From Lentisphaerota bacterium (lineage in GTDB: Bacteria; Verrucomicrobiota; Kiritimatiellia; RFP12; UBA1067), in the NCBI GenBank assembly GCA_015061765.1, contig SUVZ01000224.1, positions 1 through 6,464 on the forward strand: a stretch of 6,464 nucleotides of DNA, written 5' to 3'. The translations under genes were made by a program, and so were the position numbers. Shown here in pieces: positions 1-5,563 of this stretch (position 1 is the stretch's first letter; each line of letters opens with the position of its first letter). A model generated the notes under the pieces. The model searched no databases, was not told where the DNA came from, and saw nothing but the letters and a program-made list of their open reading frames with translations.

Positions 1-1
1 T

Positions 2-943
2 GGGAAAAGCGATTCCGAGCCGCTTGACGAAAATGTGCGGAATCATTACGGCTTTGATCCGACCTTGCGCCTGTACCGCATTCCGTACGATGTCGCCTGT
101 TCGGACAAGAAGTCAGGTGTCCACGGGATGAATGCACAGTCTGCCGTCGCAGCACATATGAAGCGCTATGCGTCTGTGCCTGATGGGCTTAGCGGCATTG
201 ATTTCTGCACGGGGCTGTATCCTGAGGTGTGGAACATCTATTCACAGATCGGCGATGTCGTGATCTCTAAGCCGTACAAGCTGCATTGGGGTGTGACTCC
301 TCAGAGGTTCATAGACGAAGAGGATGCATTTATTTCGGATGTTGTGGCGAATGTCGCGCCGCGCCCGGTGATATGGGTGCCGGAACGTTTCCGGTGGGCA
401 CGGGAGCTTGACGGAAAGGAGTTCGAGACATTGGCATGGTGTGCATTCATGAGAGGCGTCCGGGGAATGAGAGTTCATCACTGGTTCAATAGCCGGACTG
501 AACCTTTTGCCGGAAATCAGGGTCTCGCTGATGCTATGCGCAAGTTCAATTCGGATTTTAATCGGCTACGACCTGTTCTTGAGAGAAGTATTCCCATGCG
601 ATGCCATGAACGGCGCGACAGCCGAATCAAGATATACGAAAGCTGGTGTGGCGATGAGGGAGTTCTTCTTCTTGTCCGCAATCTAAGATATGATGTCGGA
701 TTGGATGTGAAAACCAAGGGCAGGATGCGTCCCTATTCCGTCAAGCCGCTCAGCCGGTGCCGTTTCAAGCTTCCTATGCCTAAATGGTTCAATCCTGTCC
801 GGGCGGCCGATCCGCTGTCCGGTGAAGAGATATTCTTCAAGATGCAATCCGGGATGTGTGAACTATTCTTTGAAAATCTCCAGTCATACAAACTTATATG
901 GATTCAAGATACAAGCAGCTTGCCATTTTGTACGGCACTCTAA
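2..943 (+). CDS. C-terminal part of a glycosidase-like (TIM-barrel type) protein, 5' end outside the window
   Basis: The reading frame is open to the left edge and ends at TAA 941-943, so about 313 residues of a larger protein are visible. A GTG at 35 could serve as a start, but in-frame codons continue upstream and no ribosome binding site precedes it. Counting from that GTG, residues 49-85 contain GLSGIDFCTGLYP and IGDVVISKPYKLHWG. Residues 108-151 contain PRPVIWVPERFRW and then TLAWCAFMRGVRGMRVHHWF. This pattern of hydrophobic strands and a late 'R-G-(A/V)-x-G-(M/I)-x-x-x-x-W' segment is what the last strands of glycoside hydrolase TIM barrels look like. Residues 196-225 (IKIYESW, VLLLVRNL) resemble strands of the small beta domain that often follows such barrels. 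I do not recognise a named family, and no catalytic Glu or Asp can be assigned. The family call is an inference; that this is a real protein end is well supported by its length and coherent composition. Confidence 0.6.
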   Translation, partial: GKSDSEPLDENVRNHYGFDPTLRLYRIPYDVACSDKKSGVHGMNAQSAVAAHMKRYASVPDGLSGIDFCTGLYPEVWNIYSQIGDVVISKPYKLHWGVTPQRFIDEEDAFISDVVANVAPRPVIWVPERFRWARELDGKEFETLAWCAFMRGVRGMRVHHWFNSRTEPFAGNQGLADAMRKFNSDFNRLRPVLERSIPMRCHERRDSRIKIYESWCGDEGVLLLVRNLRYDVGLDVKTKGRMRPYSVKPLSRCRFKLPMPKWFNPVRAADPLSGEEIFFKMQSGMCELFFENLQSYKLIWIQDTSSLPFCTAL

Positions 944-947
944 ACGG

Positions 948-961
948 TTGTGTGGACACAA
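948..961. repeat. 14-bp perfect palindrome (TTGTGT-GG-ACACAA)
   Basis: TTGTGT at 948-953 and ACACAA at 956-961 are exact reverse complements around a GG dinucleotide, starting 4 bp after the upstream stop codon. No T-tract follows, so it is not an intrinsic terminator by itself. It lies 31 bp upstream of the -35 box of the pal promoter and has the size of a dimeric repressor or activator site. A role is inference; the symmetry is directly seen. Confidence 0.4.
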
Positions 962-979
962 TGATTTACTGCCCACATG

Positions 980-1000
980 AAAAATCACCGCTTGATTTTT
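980..1000. repeat. AT-rich inverted repeat overlapping the pal -35 box
   Basis: AAAAATCA (980-987) and TGATTTTT (993-1000) are perfectly complementary around the 5-base loop CCGCT. The right arm covers most of the -35 element (992-997) and ends in a short T-run. It could be a weak terminator for the upstream gene, since no better one lies between 944 and 1015, or an operator over the promoter. The stem is nearly all A-T, so termination would be weak. Confidence 0.4.
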
Positions 1001-1020
1001 GCTGGCGTTTCTAATATAAT
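992..1020 (+). promoter_or_regulatory. Sigma-70-type promoter of the pal-tat-trkH cluster
   Basis: TTGATT (992-997) is followed by a 17-bp spacer and a perfect TATAAT (1015-1020). Transcription should begin near 1027, giving a leader of about 45 nt that ends in the Shine-Dalgarno sequence GAGAGGA (1058-1064), 7 nt before the pal ATG. No other promoter of this quality is seen before trkH, so the four following genes probably depend on it. Confidence 0.8.
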
Positions 1021-1071
1021 ACGGTCCGTTTTTGACGTACAAGACTTAAAACACAAAGAGAGGATAATTCA

Positions 1072-1629
1072 ATGAGATTCTCGAACACAATGATGGCGGT
1101 GATGGGCGCTATTGCCCTCACGTTTGCCGGCTGCAAGTATGATGATGCTGCCGAGGGCGATGCTCTTGCCGGCAAGGATCGTGCGAATGGCGTCGGGATT
1201 GACACGGTTGAGGGAGTCACGGACGAGAGCGGAATGGCAGCAACGGAGGTCCCTTTCGATAAGGACCCCAACTATACGCGTTGCACCGATGTTGAGTTTG
1301 AGCCCGTCTATTTCGGTTTCGATGCTTCCAACCTCTCTTCCGTGGAGCTCGCGAAGATTGAGGCTGTCGCTCAGCATCTCAAGGACAATCCGGGCCGTGT
1401 TGTGATCGTGGAGGGCAACTGCGATGATCGTGGATCCAACGAGTATAACCTCTCCCTTGGCGATCTCCGCGCGATTTCCATTCGCGACTACATGGCTGTG
1501 CTTGGCATCGCAGGCGACCGTATGCAGACGAAGAGCTACGGCGAAGAGAAGCCTGCGGTGATGGGGTCGGGCGAGGAGGTCTGGTCCAGAAACCGCCGTG
1601 GCGAGTTCGCAATCTTCAAGCACAAGTAA
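1072..1629 (+). CDS. pal: Peptidoglycan-associated lipoprotein Pal (OmpA-like C-terminal domain)
   Basis: Pal anchors the outer membrane to peptidoglycan and works with the Tol proteins in envelope constriction at division. The 185-residue product starts with a lipoprotein signal peptide: basic R2, hydrophobic residues 7-19, then FAGC with the likely acylated Cys21. Residues 22-70 form a polar, acidic linker. Residues 77-183 are an OmpA/Pal domain beginning FEPVYFGFD. They include VEGNCDDRGSNEYNLSLG and LRA, where D118 and R133 have the 15-residue spacing of the pair that binds diaminopimelate in this family. The end carries SYGEEKPAV and SRNRR, also typical of Pal. Length and order match Pal rather than larger OmpA porins. 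The ATG has a good Shine-Dalgarno (1058-1064). tolB and tolA are not in the window. The next gene, TatB-like, follows after 15 bp, suggesting one transcript. Confidence 0.93.
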   Translation: MRFSNTMMAVMGAIALTFAGCKYDDAAEGDALAGKDRANGVGIDTVEGVTDESGMAATEVPFDKDPNYTRCTDVEFEPVYFGFDASNLSSVELAKIEAVAQHLKDNPGRVVIVEGNCDDRGSNEYNLSLGDLRAISIRDYMAVLGIAGDRMQTKSYGEEKPAVMGSGEEVWSRNRRGEFAIFKHK

Positions 1630-1644
1630 GATTGAAGCAGACGG

Positions 1645-2142
1645 ATGTTCGCGTTTGTGTTTGATTCCGTCAGTGGCGGCGAGTGGCTCGTGCTGCTCGC
1701 CGTGATTCTTATCATTGTCGGTCCGAAAAATCTCCCGTCTGCCGCCCGCAAGGTCGGTGAAATCATGAGCAAGCTCCGCCGTGCGGCGGACGAGTTCAAG
1801 CGTCAGCTCATGACCATGGACGAGGAGATGAAGAGAGCCGCCGATGACATCAAGAAGGAATACATTGACATTCCTGATGACAGTTCGGAGCATGATGGCG
1901 CCTCCGGTGATCCGTACGGCTGCAATCCGGATGATCCTGACTATGGCGGCGACTATCCCGATGGCTACCCCGAAGAGGATTACTACGGAATGGACGACTC
2001 GGGCGCCGTGATGGACGATTCCGGCGATGTGGCTGAAGCTCCCGTTTCGCCCGATCAGGCTTCAGCCCCAGCTCAAGACTCCGTCTCGGGCGGCGAAGCG
2101 TCTGCTTCCGCTTCAGGGACCCCGGAAAACACCAATGGCTAA
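1645..2142 (+). CDS. tatB: TatA/TatB-family Sec-independent translocase subunit, TatB-like, with long acidic tail
   Basis: This is a small single-helix subunit of the twin-arginine translocase, which exports folded proteins across the cytoplasmic membrane. Residues 14-25 form the membrane helix (WLVLLAVILIIV), preceded by Glu13. The hinge GPKNLP (26-31) follows, then an amphipathic basic helix to about residue 70 (ARKVGEIMSKLRRAADEFKRQ). A polar Glu before the helix and a VGPK hinge without the usual Phe of TatA favour a TatB-type role. Confidence in TatB over TatA is only moderate, and no second TatA-family gene is visible here. Residues 74-165 are a low-complexity tail rich in Asp, Pro, Tyr, Ser and Ala, with MDDSG repeated at 116-120 and 123-127. 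Total length is 165 residues, near that of E. coli TatB. It starts 15 bp after pal with a poor ribosome binding site (AGCAGACGG) and overlaps tatC by 8 bp, indicating translational coupling. Confidence 0.85.
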   Translation: MFAFVFDSVSGGEWLVLLAVILIIVGPKNLPSAARKVGEIMSKLRRAADEFKRQLMTMDEEMKRAADDIKKEYIDIPDDSSEHDGASGDPYGCNPDDPDYGGDYPDGYPEEDYYGMDDSGAVMDDSGDVAEAPVSPDQASAPAQDSVSGGEASASASGTPENTNG

Positions 2143-2911
2143 GATTCGCGAGATTTTGGACAATCCCGATGCGGTCAACGATCCGCCTCGGCCCTTCTTT
2201 GAACACATAGTCGCCCTGCGCGACTGCCTGCTGAATGCGGCGATCTCATGGGTGGTGTGTTGCGTTGTGGCGGGTGTGTTTGCGCCGCAGATTCTCGATT
2301 GGCTGAAATCGCCGGCGGCAGCTCTCGAGGCGGCAGGCAAGCTTCGTGTTGAAGGTCTTGATCTCCTGAGCGGATTTTCCACGATCATCTCGATTGCGAT
2401 GTGGGGCGGCACGGCTCTCTCTTTCCCGTTTGTGATGTATTTTCTTCTCCGCTTCATTTTCCCAGCACTCACAAAACGCGAAAAGGTGGCGATTCTTTTT
2501 TATCTCTTCATGGGCGCGGGATGCTTTGCAATTGGTGTCTGGTTCTCGTATTCACGCATTGCGCCGAGGGCAGTGGAGTTTTTTGACTGGATAAACGGGT
2601 GGGTGCATCTGCCTGTGACTACCGTGCGCATTGAAGGGTATACGTCAATTGTCCTGAAGCTGGTCATTGCATTCGGCATGGTGTTCCAGGTGCCGTTGAT
2701 CCTGTTTGTTCTGGGTTGGCTTGGAATCGTAACTTCGGACATGCTTCGCAAATACCGCCGTTTTGCCATTGTCATCGCATTCTTTCTGGGCATGGTGCTC
2801 ACGCCTCCTGATCCCATGAGCCAGATACTCATGGCACTTCCGCTGTGCATTTTCTACGAGCTGTGCGTGTGGGGCGTGTGGGCGAAGGAACGCTTGGGCA
2901 TAAAGCTCTGA
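2135..2911 (+). CDS. tatC: Sec-independent protein translocase TatC
   Basis: TatC is the multispanning core of the Tat translocase and recognises twin-arginine signal peptides. The product has 258 residues, the usual TatC length, when started at ATG 2135 (MAKIREIL). The frame stays open upstream to 2027, but that extension lies inside the TatB-like tail and does not look like TatC. Hallmarks are FFEHIVALRDCLL (21-33), FPFVMYFLLRFIFPALTKRE (97-116), a loop and helix at 118-153, FGMVFQVPLILFVLGWLGIV (180-199), the basic MLRKYRR (203-209) and LTPPDPMSQILMALP (222-236). Arg29 and Glu116 match conserved signal-peptide-site residues, and Asp226 matches the conserved Asp of LTPPD. Odd point: the first-helix motif usually reads HLxELR, but here it is HIVALR, so the conserved Glu is Ala27. 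A weak GGA lies about 8 nt before the start. The 8-bp overlap with the TatB-like gene points to coupled translation and joint complex assembly. Confidence 0.95.
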   Translation: MAKIREILDNPDAVNDPPRPFFEHIVALRDCLLNAAISWVVCCVVAGVFAPQILDWLKSPAAALEAAGKLRVEGLDLLSGFSTIISIAMWGGTALSFPFVMYFLLRFIFPALTKREKVAILFYLFMGAGCFAIGVWFSYSRIAPRAVEFFDWINGWVHLPVTTVRIEGYTSIVLKLVIAFGMVFQVPLILFVLGWLGIVTSDMLRKYRRFAIVIAFFLGMVLTPPDPMSQILMALPLCIFYELCVWGVWAKERLGIKL

Positions 2912-2915
2912 TTCG

Positions 2916-4235
2916 ATGCATCCGTTCATGAAGGCCAAGTTCTCCATACCGCTTGGTTTTGTCGGTGTGATATTTGCCGGGGCATTGCTGTTCATGTTGC
3001 CGGTTTCGGGCGGGCTTCGCTTTTGGGACGCTCTCTTCATGGCCTGCTCGGCAGTGTGCATAACCGGTTTGTCCGTGATTGATCCGGGTACGGCGCTTAC
3101 TCTTTTCGGACAGTCTGTCCTTATGGTTCTTGTTCAGATAGGCTGCGTCGGAATAATGACCTTCGGCACGTTCATCCTTGTTCTGGCCGGACAGCGATTT
3201 TCCCTTGCGCATGAGTTCTCTCTATCCAATGCGTATGGAGTGAAGGGGGTGAAGGGGTTTCGCGGTCTCGTTCTATGGGTGGTGTTCTCCATGCTGACAG
3301 TCGAGGGCATCGGGGCATGGTGCCTCAATGCCGATCTCCAGTCTCCATACAAGGCGTGGTTCTACTCTGTGATGGCGTTCTGCAACGCCGGATTCACCAT
3401 AGACCGTGGCGGCCTCGCTGCATTCGCGGACAAACCCGCTTTTCTGCTGAAGATGGCGTCGCTTATCGTGATTGGCGGACTTGGTTTCATGGTGCTGTAC
3501 AATGTCTGTACGATAAAGTTCTGGCGCAGGTCGCTCATAAAACAGGGAAGGCTCTCGTTGCATACGCGAGTGGTCGTGTGGACGACCGTTGCGTTCATCA
3601 TTGGTTCCTTTGCGATCCTTCTTGCGTTCGAATGGGGCAACTCCCTGACATCAATCGATGGGTTGTGGCGCAAGCTGTCTGTTGCGTTTTTCCATGCCGT
3701 TACGCCGCGCACGAGCGGTTTTCAGGTTGTTTCGCTGGAGTCGATGCATCCGGTGTCGCGGCTCTTCTCCGAACTGCTGATGTTCATAGGCGCGGCGCCA
3801 GGGTCGGCAGGCGGTGGAATCAAGATAACGACGTTCGTCCTCTTCCTTTTTACGGTCCATTCGTATTGCCGCCGCAGACGCGAGGTGGTGCTCTCCAAGC
3901 GCACCATTCCACCGGAGACCATACGCGAGGCGCTCATAATAACCTTCTCCTTTCTGCTTTTCATCGCGCTTACGGCGGCGGCGCTTCTTGTGACGGAGAA
4001 CGGCAGACCCGGCTATGATTTCGAGAAGTTGCTGTTTGAGGCGGTGTCGGCCGTAACGACCACGGGTCTTGCGTTCGAGAACGTCACCGAGACGTTGTCG
4101 ATGACAGGTCGCGTAGTGGTGATGCTTGCGATGTTCGTCGGCAGGATGGGTGCCTTGACTGTGGTGTTCATGATAGTCGGAGATGAGGAACCCGAAACAG
4201 TCCGCTATCCGAAAGAGGATGTGCTGGTAGGATAG
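2916..4235 (+). CDS. Potassium uptake channel subunit, TrkH/KtrB family
   Basis: This is the membrane pore subunit of a Trk/Ktr K+ uptake system. The 439-residue length fits KtrB better than the roughly 483-residue enterobacterial TrkH. Four pore loops, each with a filter Gly, are visible: ACSAVCITGLSVID (G51), MAFCNAGFTI (G159), AVTPRTSGFQ (G268) and AVSAVTTTGLAFE (G384). Further family marks are MFIGAAPGSAGGGIKITT (289-306), MFVGRMGALTV (406-416) and a C-terminal RYPKEDVLVG. Hydrophobic helices flank each loop. The gene begins 4 bp after the tatC stop with no clear Shine-Dalgarno, so translation may depend on tatC; ATG 2928 is a possible alternative start. The cytoplasmic NAD/ATP-binding partner (KtrA/TrkA) is not encoded in the window. 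The gene ends 3 bp from the stop of the convergent HTH-EIIA gene. Confidence 0.93.
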   Translation: MHPFMKAKFSIPLGFVGVIFAGALLFMLPVSGGLRFWDALFMACSAVCITGLSVIDPGTALTLFGQSVLMVLVQIGCVGIMTFGTFILVLAGQRFSLAHEFSLSNAYGVKGVKGFRGLVLWVVFSMLTVEGIGAWCLNADLQSPYKAWFYSVMAFCNAGFTIDRGGLAAFADKPAFLLKMASLIVIGGLGFMVLYNVCTIKFWRRSLIKQGRLSLHTRVVVWTTVAFIIGSFAILLAFEWGNSLTSIDGLWRKLSVAFFHAVTPRTSGFQVVSLESMHPVSRLFSELLMFIGAAPGSAGGGIKITTFVLFLFTVHSYCRRRREVVLSKRTIPPETIREALIITFSFLLFIALTAAALLVTENGRPGYDFEKLLFEAVSAVTTTGLAFENVTETLSMTGRVVVMLAMFVGRMGALTVVFMIVGDEEPETVRYPKEDVLVG

Positions 4236-4238
4236 CGG
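4202..4238. repeat. 9-bp inverted repeat across the convergent trkH and EIIA-HTH gene ends
   Basis: CCGCTATCC (4202-4210) and GGATAGCGG (4230-4238) are perfect reverse complements around a 19-base loop. The right arm contains the trkH stop codon (4233-4235) and ends one base before the last codon of the opposing gene. No T-tract follows on either strand, so this is not a classical intrinsic terminator. It may still stabilise both mRNA 3' ends or slow RNA polymerase on both strands. Confidence 0.45.
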
Positions 4239-4961
4239 TTAGTGGCGAAGCGTGCCGAGAAGGCTGTTCTCCGCCGCTTTCAGCGCTGCCAGCATTGCGG
4301 CGGCATCCGGTGCGGCGCGGAGATCCGCCAGCAGTGTGGTTCCGTGCGCGAGCAGACAGAGTCTTGCAAGCACGTGAAGGTGCAGTCTGCGGTCCGTGCA
4401 GTTTATGAGGAAAAATATGTCGGTGCCTTCATCGTCTGGTGCGCCGAAGAATACAGGGCGAGCCGTACGGCCCAGAGCAAGGAACGACTCGGAAACAAGA
4501 TATTCGTCGTGGAATTTCACATGCAGAAACGCGGCGCCTCCGCCAACGGCGGTGGAAGCGGCCTCTTCGCGCTCCGTCAGTCCCTTGAAGAGAGCATCCT
4601 TGTCGTACACCTTTCCGGTGGAGTCTGCCAGATCAGTCATGTCGCGCAGTACTCCGCCTCTGTTTTTTGCGGATAGGAACGGCGCAATCGCCTCCTCGGA
4701 AAGCAGATCGGAAATATGGACTTCGCCAGACGATTTAGCGCGCTCGTCCATCGCGTGCGAATGCTCTCCGGTGAGCTGCTTCGCGGGAAGGTCGATCATT
4801 CGCCTCTGCGCCCATTCATCAATCAGCCGGCGTTCGAAGAAAAAGTCGTCGCCACGCTTCTGGGAAGGAACCTCCTCGCGCTGTGCGAAGTGCTTCAACT
4901 CCAGCTCGTCCATGTGAAGACGGGCCGCCGCGTGCTTGAGATCCAGAAAACCGTATTCCAT
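4239..4961 (-). CDS. Helix-turn-helix / PTS EIIA (PtsN-like, nitrogen-type) fusion protein
   Basis: The product is 240 residues from ATG 4961. A TTG at 4982 would add seven residues and overlap the deaminase stop; the ATG has a GGA nine bases upstream and is preferred. Residues 5-52 resemble a MerR/excisionase-type winged helix (LDLKHAAARLHMDELELKHF, then DDFFFERRLIDEW). Residues 83-230 fit the EIIA(Ntr)/mannitol-type fold: ISDLL start, LFKGLTEREEAASTAVGGGA, then FLHVKF, and later LINCTDRRLHLHVLARLCLL, which matches the HLHxL helix of PtsN. His147 sits where the phosphorylated His of PtsN lies, but the usual PHxR/PHGK context is LHVK. EIIA(Ntr) proteins take phosphate from NPr and act by protein contacts; DNA binding by the N-terminal domain is inferred. 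HTH-EIIA fusions are, as I recall, annotated in Chlamydia, which fits a PVC origin. It follows the deaminase gene by 13 bp and converges on the K+ channel gene. Confidence 0.75.
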   Translation of the reverse strand: MEYGFLDLKHAAARLHMDELELKHFAQREEVPSQKRGDDFFFERRLIDEWAQRRMIDLPAKQLTGEHSHAMDERAKSSGEVHISDLLSEEAIAPFLSAKNRGGVLRDMTDLADSTGKVYDKDALFKGLTEREEAASTAVGGGAAFLHVKFHDEYLVSESFLALGRTARPVFFGAPDDEGTDIFFLINCTDRRLHLHVLARLCLLAHGTTLLADLRAAPDAAAMLAALKAAENSLLGTLRH

Positions 4962-4974
4962 TGCATCTGTTCCG

Positions 4975-5442
4975 TCAGTCAAGTTTTCGGCACTTCACTC
5001 CAGCCTGCCTGAACATTCTTTTCACCGCATCCTGATAGGGATAGTCGCCTCCGTACACGACCTCCTTGATTCCGGAATTGATTATGAGTTTTGCGCAGGT
5101 GAGGCACGGCGAGATCGTGACATAGATCGTTGCGCCCTCCGTGGCGTGGCCATAGTATGCCGCCTGGCAGATCGCATTCTGTTCGGCGTGTACGCAAAGA
5201 CATTCCTCAAGATGCTCGCCGCTCTTTACCTTGCCGGCGCAGCGCGGACACCCTCCCGCAAAACAGTTCTTGACGCCGCGCGGTGTGCCGTTGTATCCGG
5301 TTGAGATGAGATGGTTGGACTGAACGATGACGGCCGCCACCTGGCGACGTGAACAATTGGAGCGTTTGGCCACAACCTTGGCGATTTCCATGAAGTATTC
5401 ATCCCAGCTGGGACGGGGATCTATGGCGTTTTTCTTTTTCAT
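4975..5442 (-). CDS. dCMP deaminase (ComEB/deoxycytidylate deaminase family)
   Basis: This zinc enzyme converts dCMP to dUMP, supplying the precursor for dTMP synthesis in the cytoplasm. Started at ATG 5442 the protein has 155 residues. Conserved parts are PSWDEYFMEIAKVVAKRS (11-28), RRQVAAVIV (32-40), STGYNGTPRG (47-56), the catalytic HAE (85-87, inside CVHAEQNAI) and SPCLTCAKLIINSGIKEVVY (111-130) with the zinc ligands Cys113 and Cys116. A Cys-rich insert (C60, C65, C68, C81, C83) precedes HAE, as in ComEB-type enzymes, and might hold a second metal. The frame also has an ATG at 5505, but the extra 21 residues are basic low complexity, lie across the divergent promoters and have no ribosome binding site. 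The chosen ATG also lacks a Shine-Dalgarno and lies just 7 nt after a -10-like box, so the mRNA may be leaderless. The HTH-EIIA gene follows after 13 bp, probably co-transcribed. Confidence 0.9.
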   Translation of the reverse strand: MKKKNAIDPRPSWDEYFMEIAKVVAKRSNCSRRQVAAVIVQSNHLISTGYNGTPRGVKNCFAGGCPRCAGKVKSGEHLEECLCVHAEQNAICQAAYYGHATEGATIYVTISPCLTCAKLIINSGIKEVVYGGDYPYQDAVKRMFRQAGVKCRKLD

Positions 5443-5449
5443 GTTGCGT

Positions 5450-5458
5450 ATTTTAGCA
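5450..5458 (-). promoter_or_regulatory. Extended -10 promoter for the leftward deaminase / HTH-EIIA pair
   Basis: Read leftward, TGC (5458-5456) directly precedes TAAAAT (5455-5450), the extended -10 pattern TGnTAnAAT. No good -35 exists at 16-18 bp, which such promoters tolerate. The box ends 7 nt before ATG 5442, so a start site at the normal distance would fall at or next to the ATG. Confidence 0.5.
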
Positions 5459-5460
5459 TA

Positions 5461-5480
5461 TTTTGATTGCTTTTGATTGC
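5461..5480. repeat. 10-bp tandem direct repeat between divergent promoters
   Basis: TTTTGATTGC occurs twice back to back (5461-5470 and 5471-5480). The junction supplies the TTGCTT -35-like hexamer of the rplU promoter. The repeats lie upstream of both divergent -10 boxes, one helical turn apart, a layout that could bind a regulator on one DNA face. That role is inference. Confidence 0.5.
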
Positions 5481-5495
5481 GGCGTTTGCTATAAT
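5467..5495 (+). promoter_or_regulatory. Extended -10 promoter of rplU-rpmA
   Basis: TTGCTT (5467-5472), a 17-bp spacer and perfect TATAAT (5490-5495) are preceded by TGC (5487-5489), the extended -10 motif. Transcription should start near 5502, giving a leader of about 60 nt before rplU. The strength fits a ribosomal protein operon. Confidence 0.75.
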
Positions 5496-5511
5496 TGCCA
5501 GCCATCTTTTC

Positions 5512-5531
5512 GAGGAGAGCTGTTTCTCCTC
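5512..5531 (+). promoter_or_regulatory. Hairpin in the rplU mRNA leader
   Basis: GAGGAGA (5512-5518) pairs perfectly with TCTCCTC (5525-5531) around the 6-base loop GCTGTT. It begins about 10 nt into the predicted transcript and ends about 20 nt before the rplU Shine-Dalgarno (AAGGA, 5551-5555). No T-tract follows, so it is not a terminator. The left arm itself looks like a Shine-Dalgarno and is masked by the stem. It may stabilise the 5' end or serve in feedback control by a ribosomal protein; both are inference. Confidence 0.45.
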
Positions 5532-5563
5532 ACGGAAAGGTGAATTAACGAAGGAAAACAACA

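Noticed and set aside
976..989. Similarity of CATGAAAAATCACC (976-989) to CATGAAAATCACC (6354-6366) as a dispersed repeat
   Set aside because: The match is short and includes an A-run length difference; flanks do not align. Chance is a sufficient explanation without other copies.
1129..1134. The lipobox of Pal read as non-functional because -3 is Phe
   Set aside because: FAGC is an imperfect but tolerated lipobox, and the hydrophobic stretch and the following polar linker are otherwise standard.
1069..1893. A 274-codon open frame on the minus strand across pal and the TatB-like gene
   Set aside because: It is antisense to two clear family members, its translation resembles no protein and has no ribosome binding site. 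Codon bias of the real genes explains the lack of stops.
3275..4018. A 247-codon + strand frame inside the K+ channel gene
   Set aside because: It overlaps essential pore-loop coding sequence in another frame, and its translation has no membrane segments or recognisable motifs.
5443..5505. A 21-residue N-terminal extension of the dCMP deaminase from ATG 5505
   Set aside because: It has no ribosome binding site, lies across both divergent promoters, is basic low-complexity sequence, and family members begin close to the WDEYF motif.
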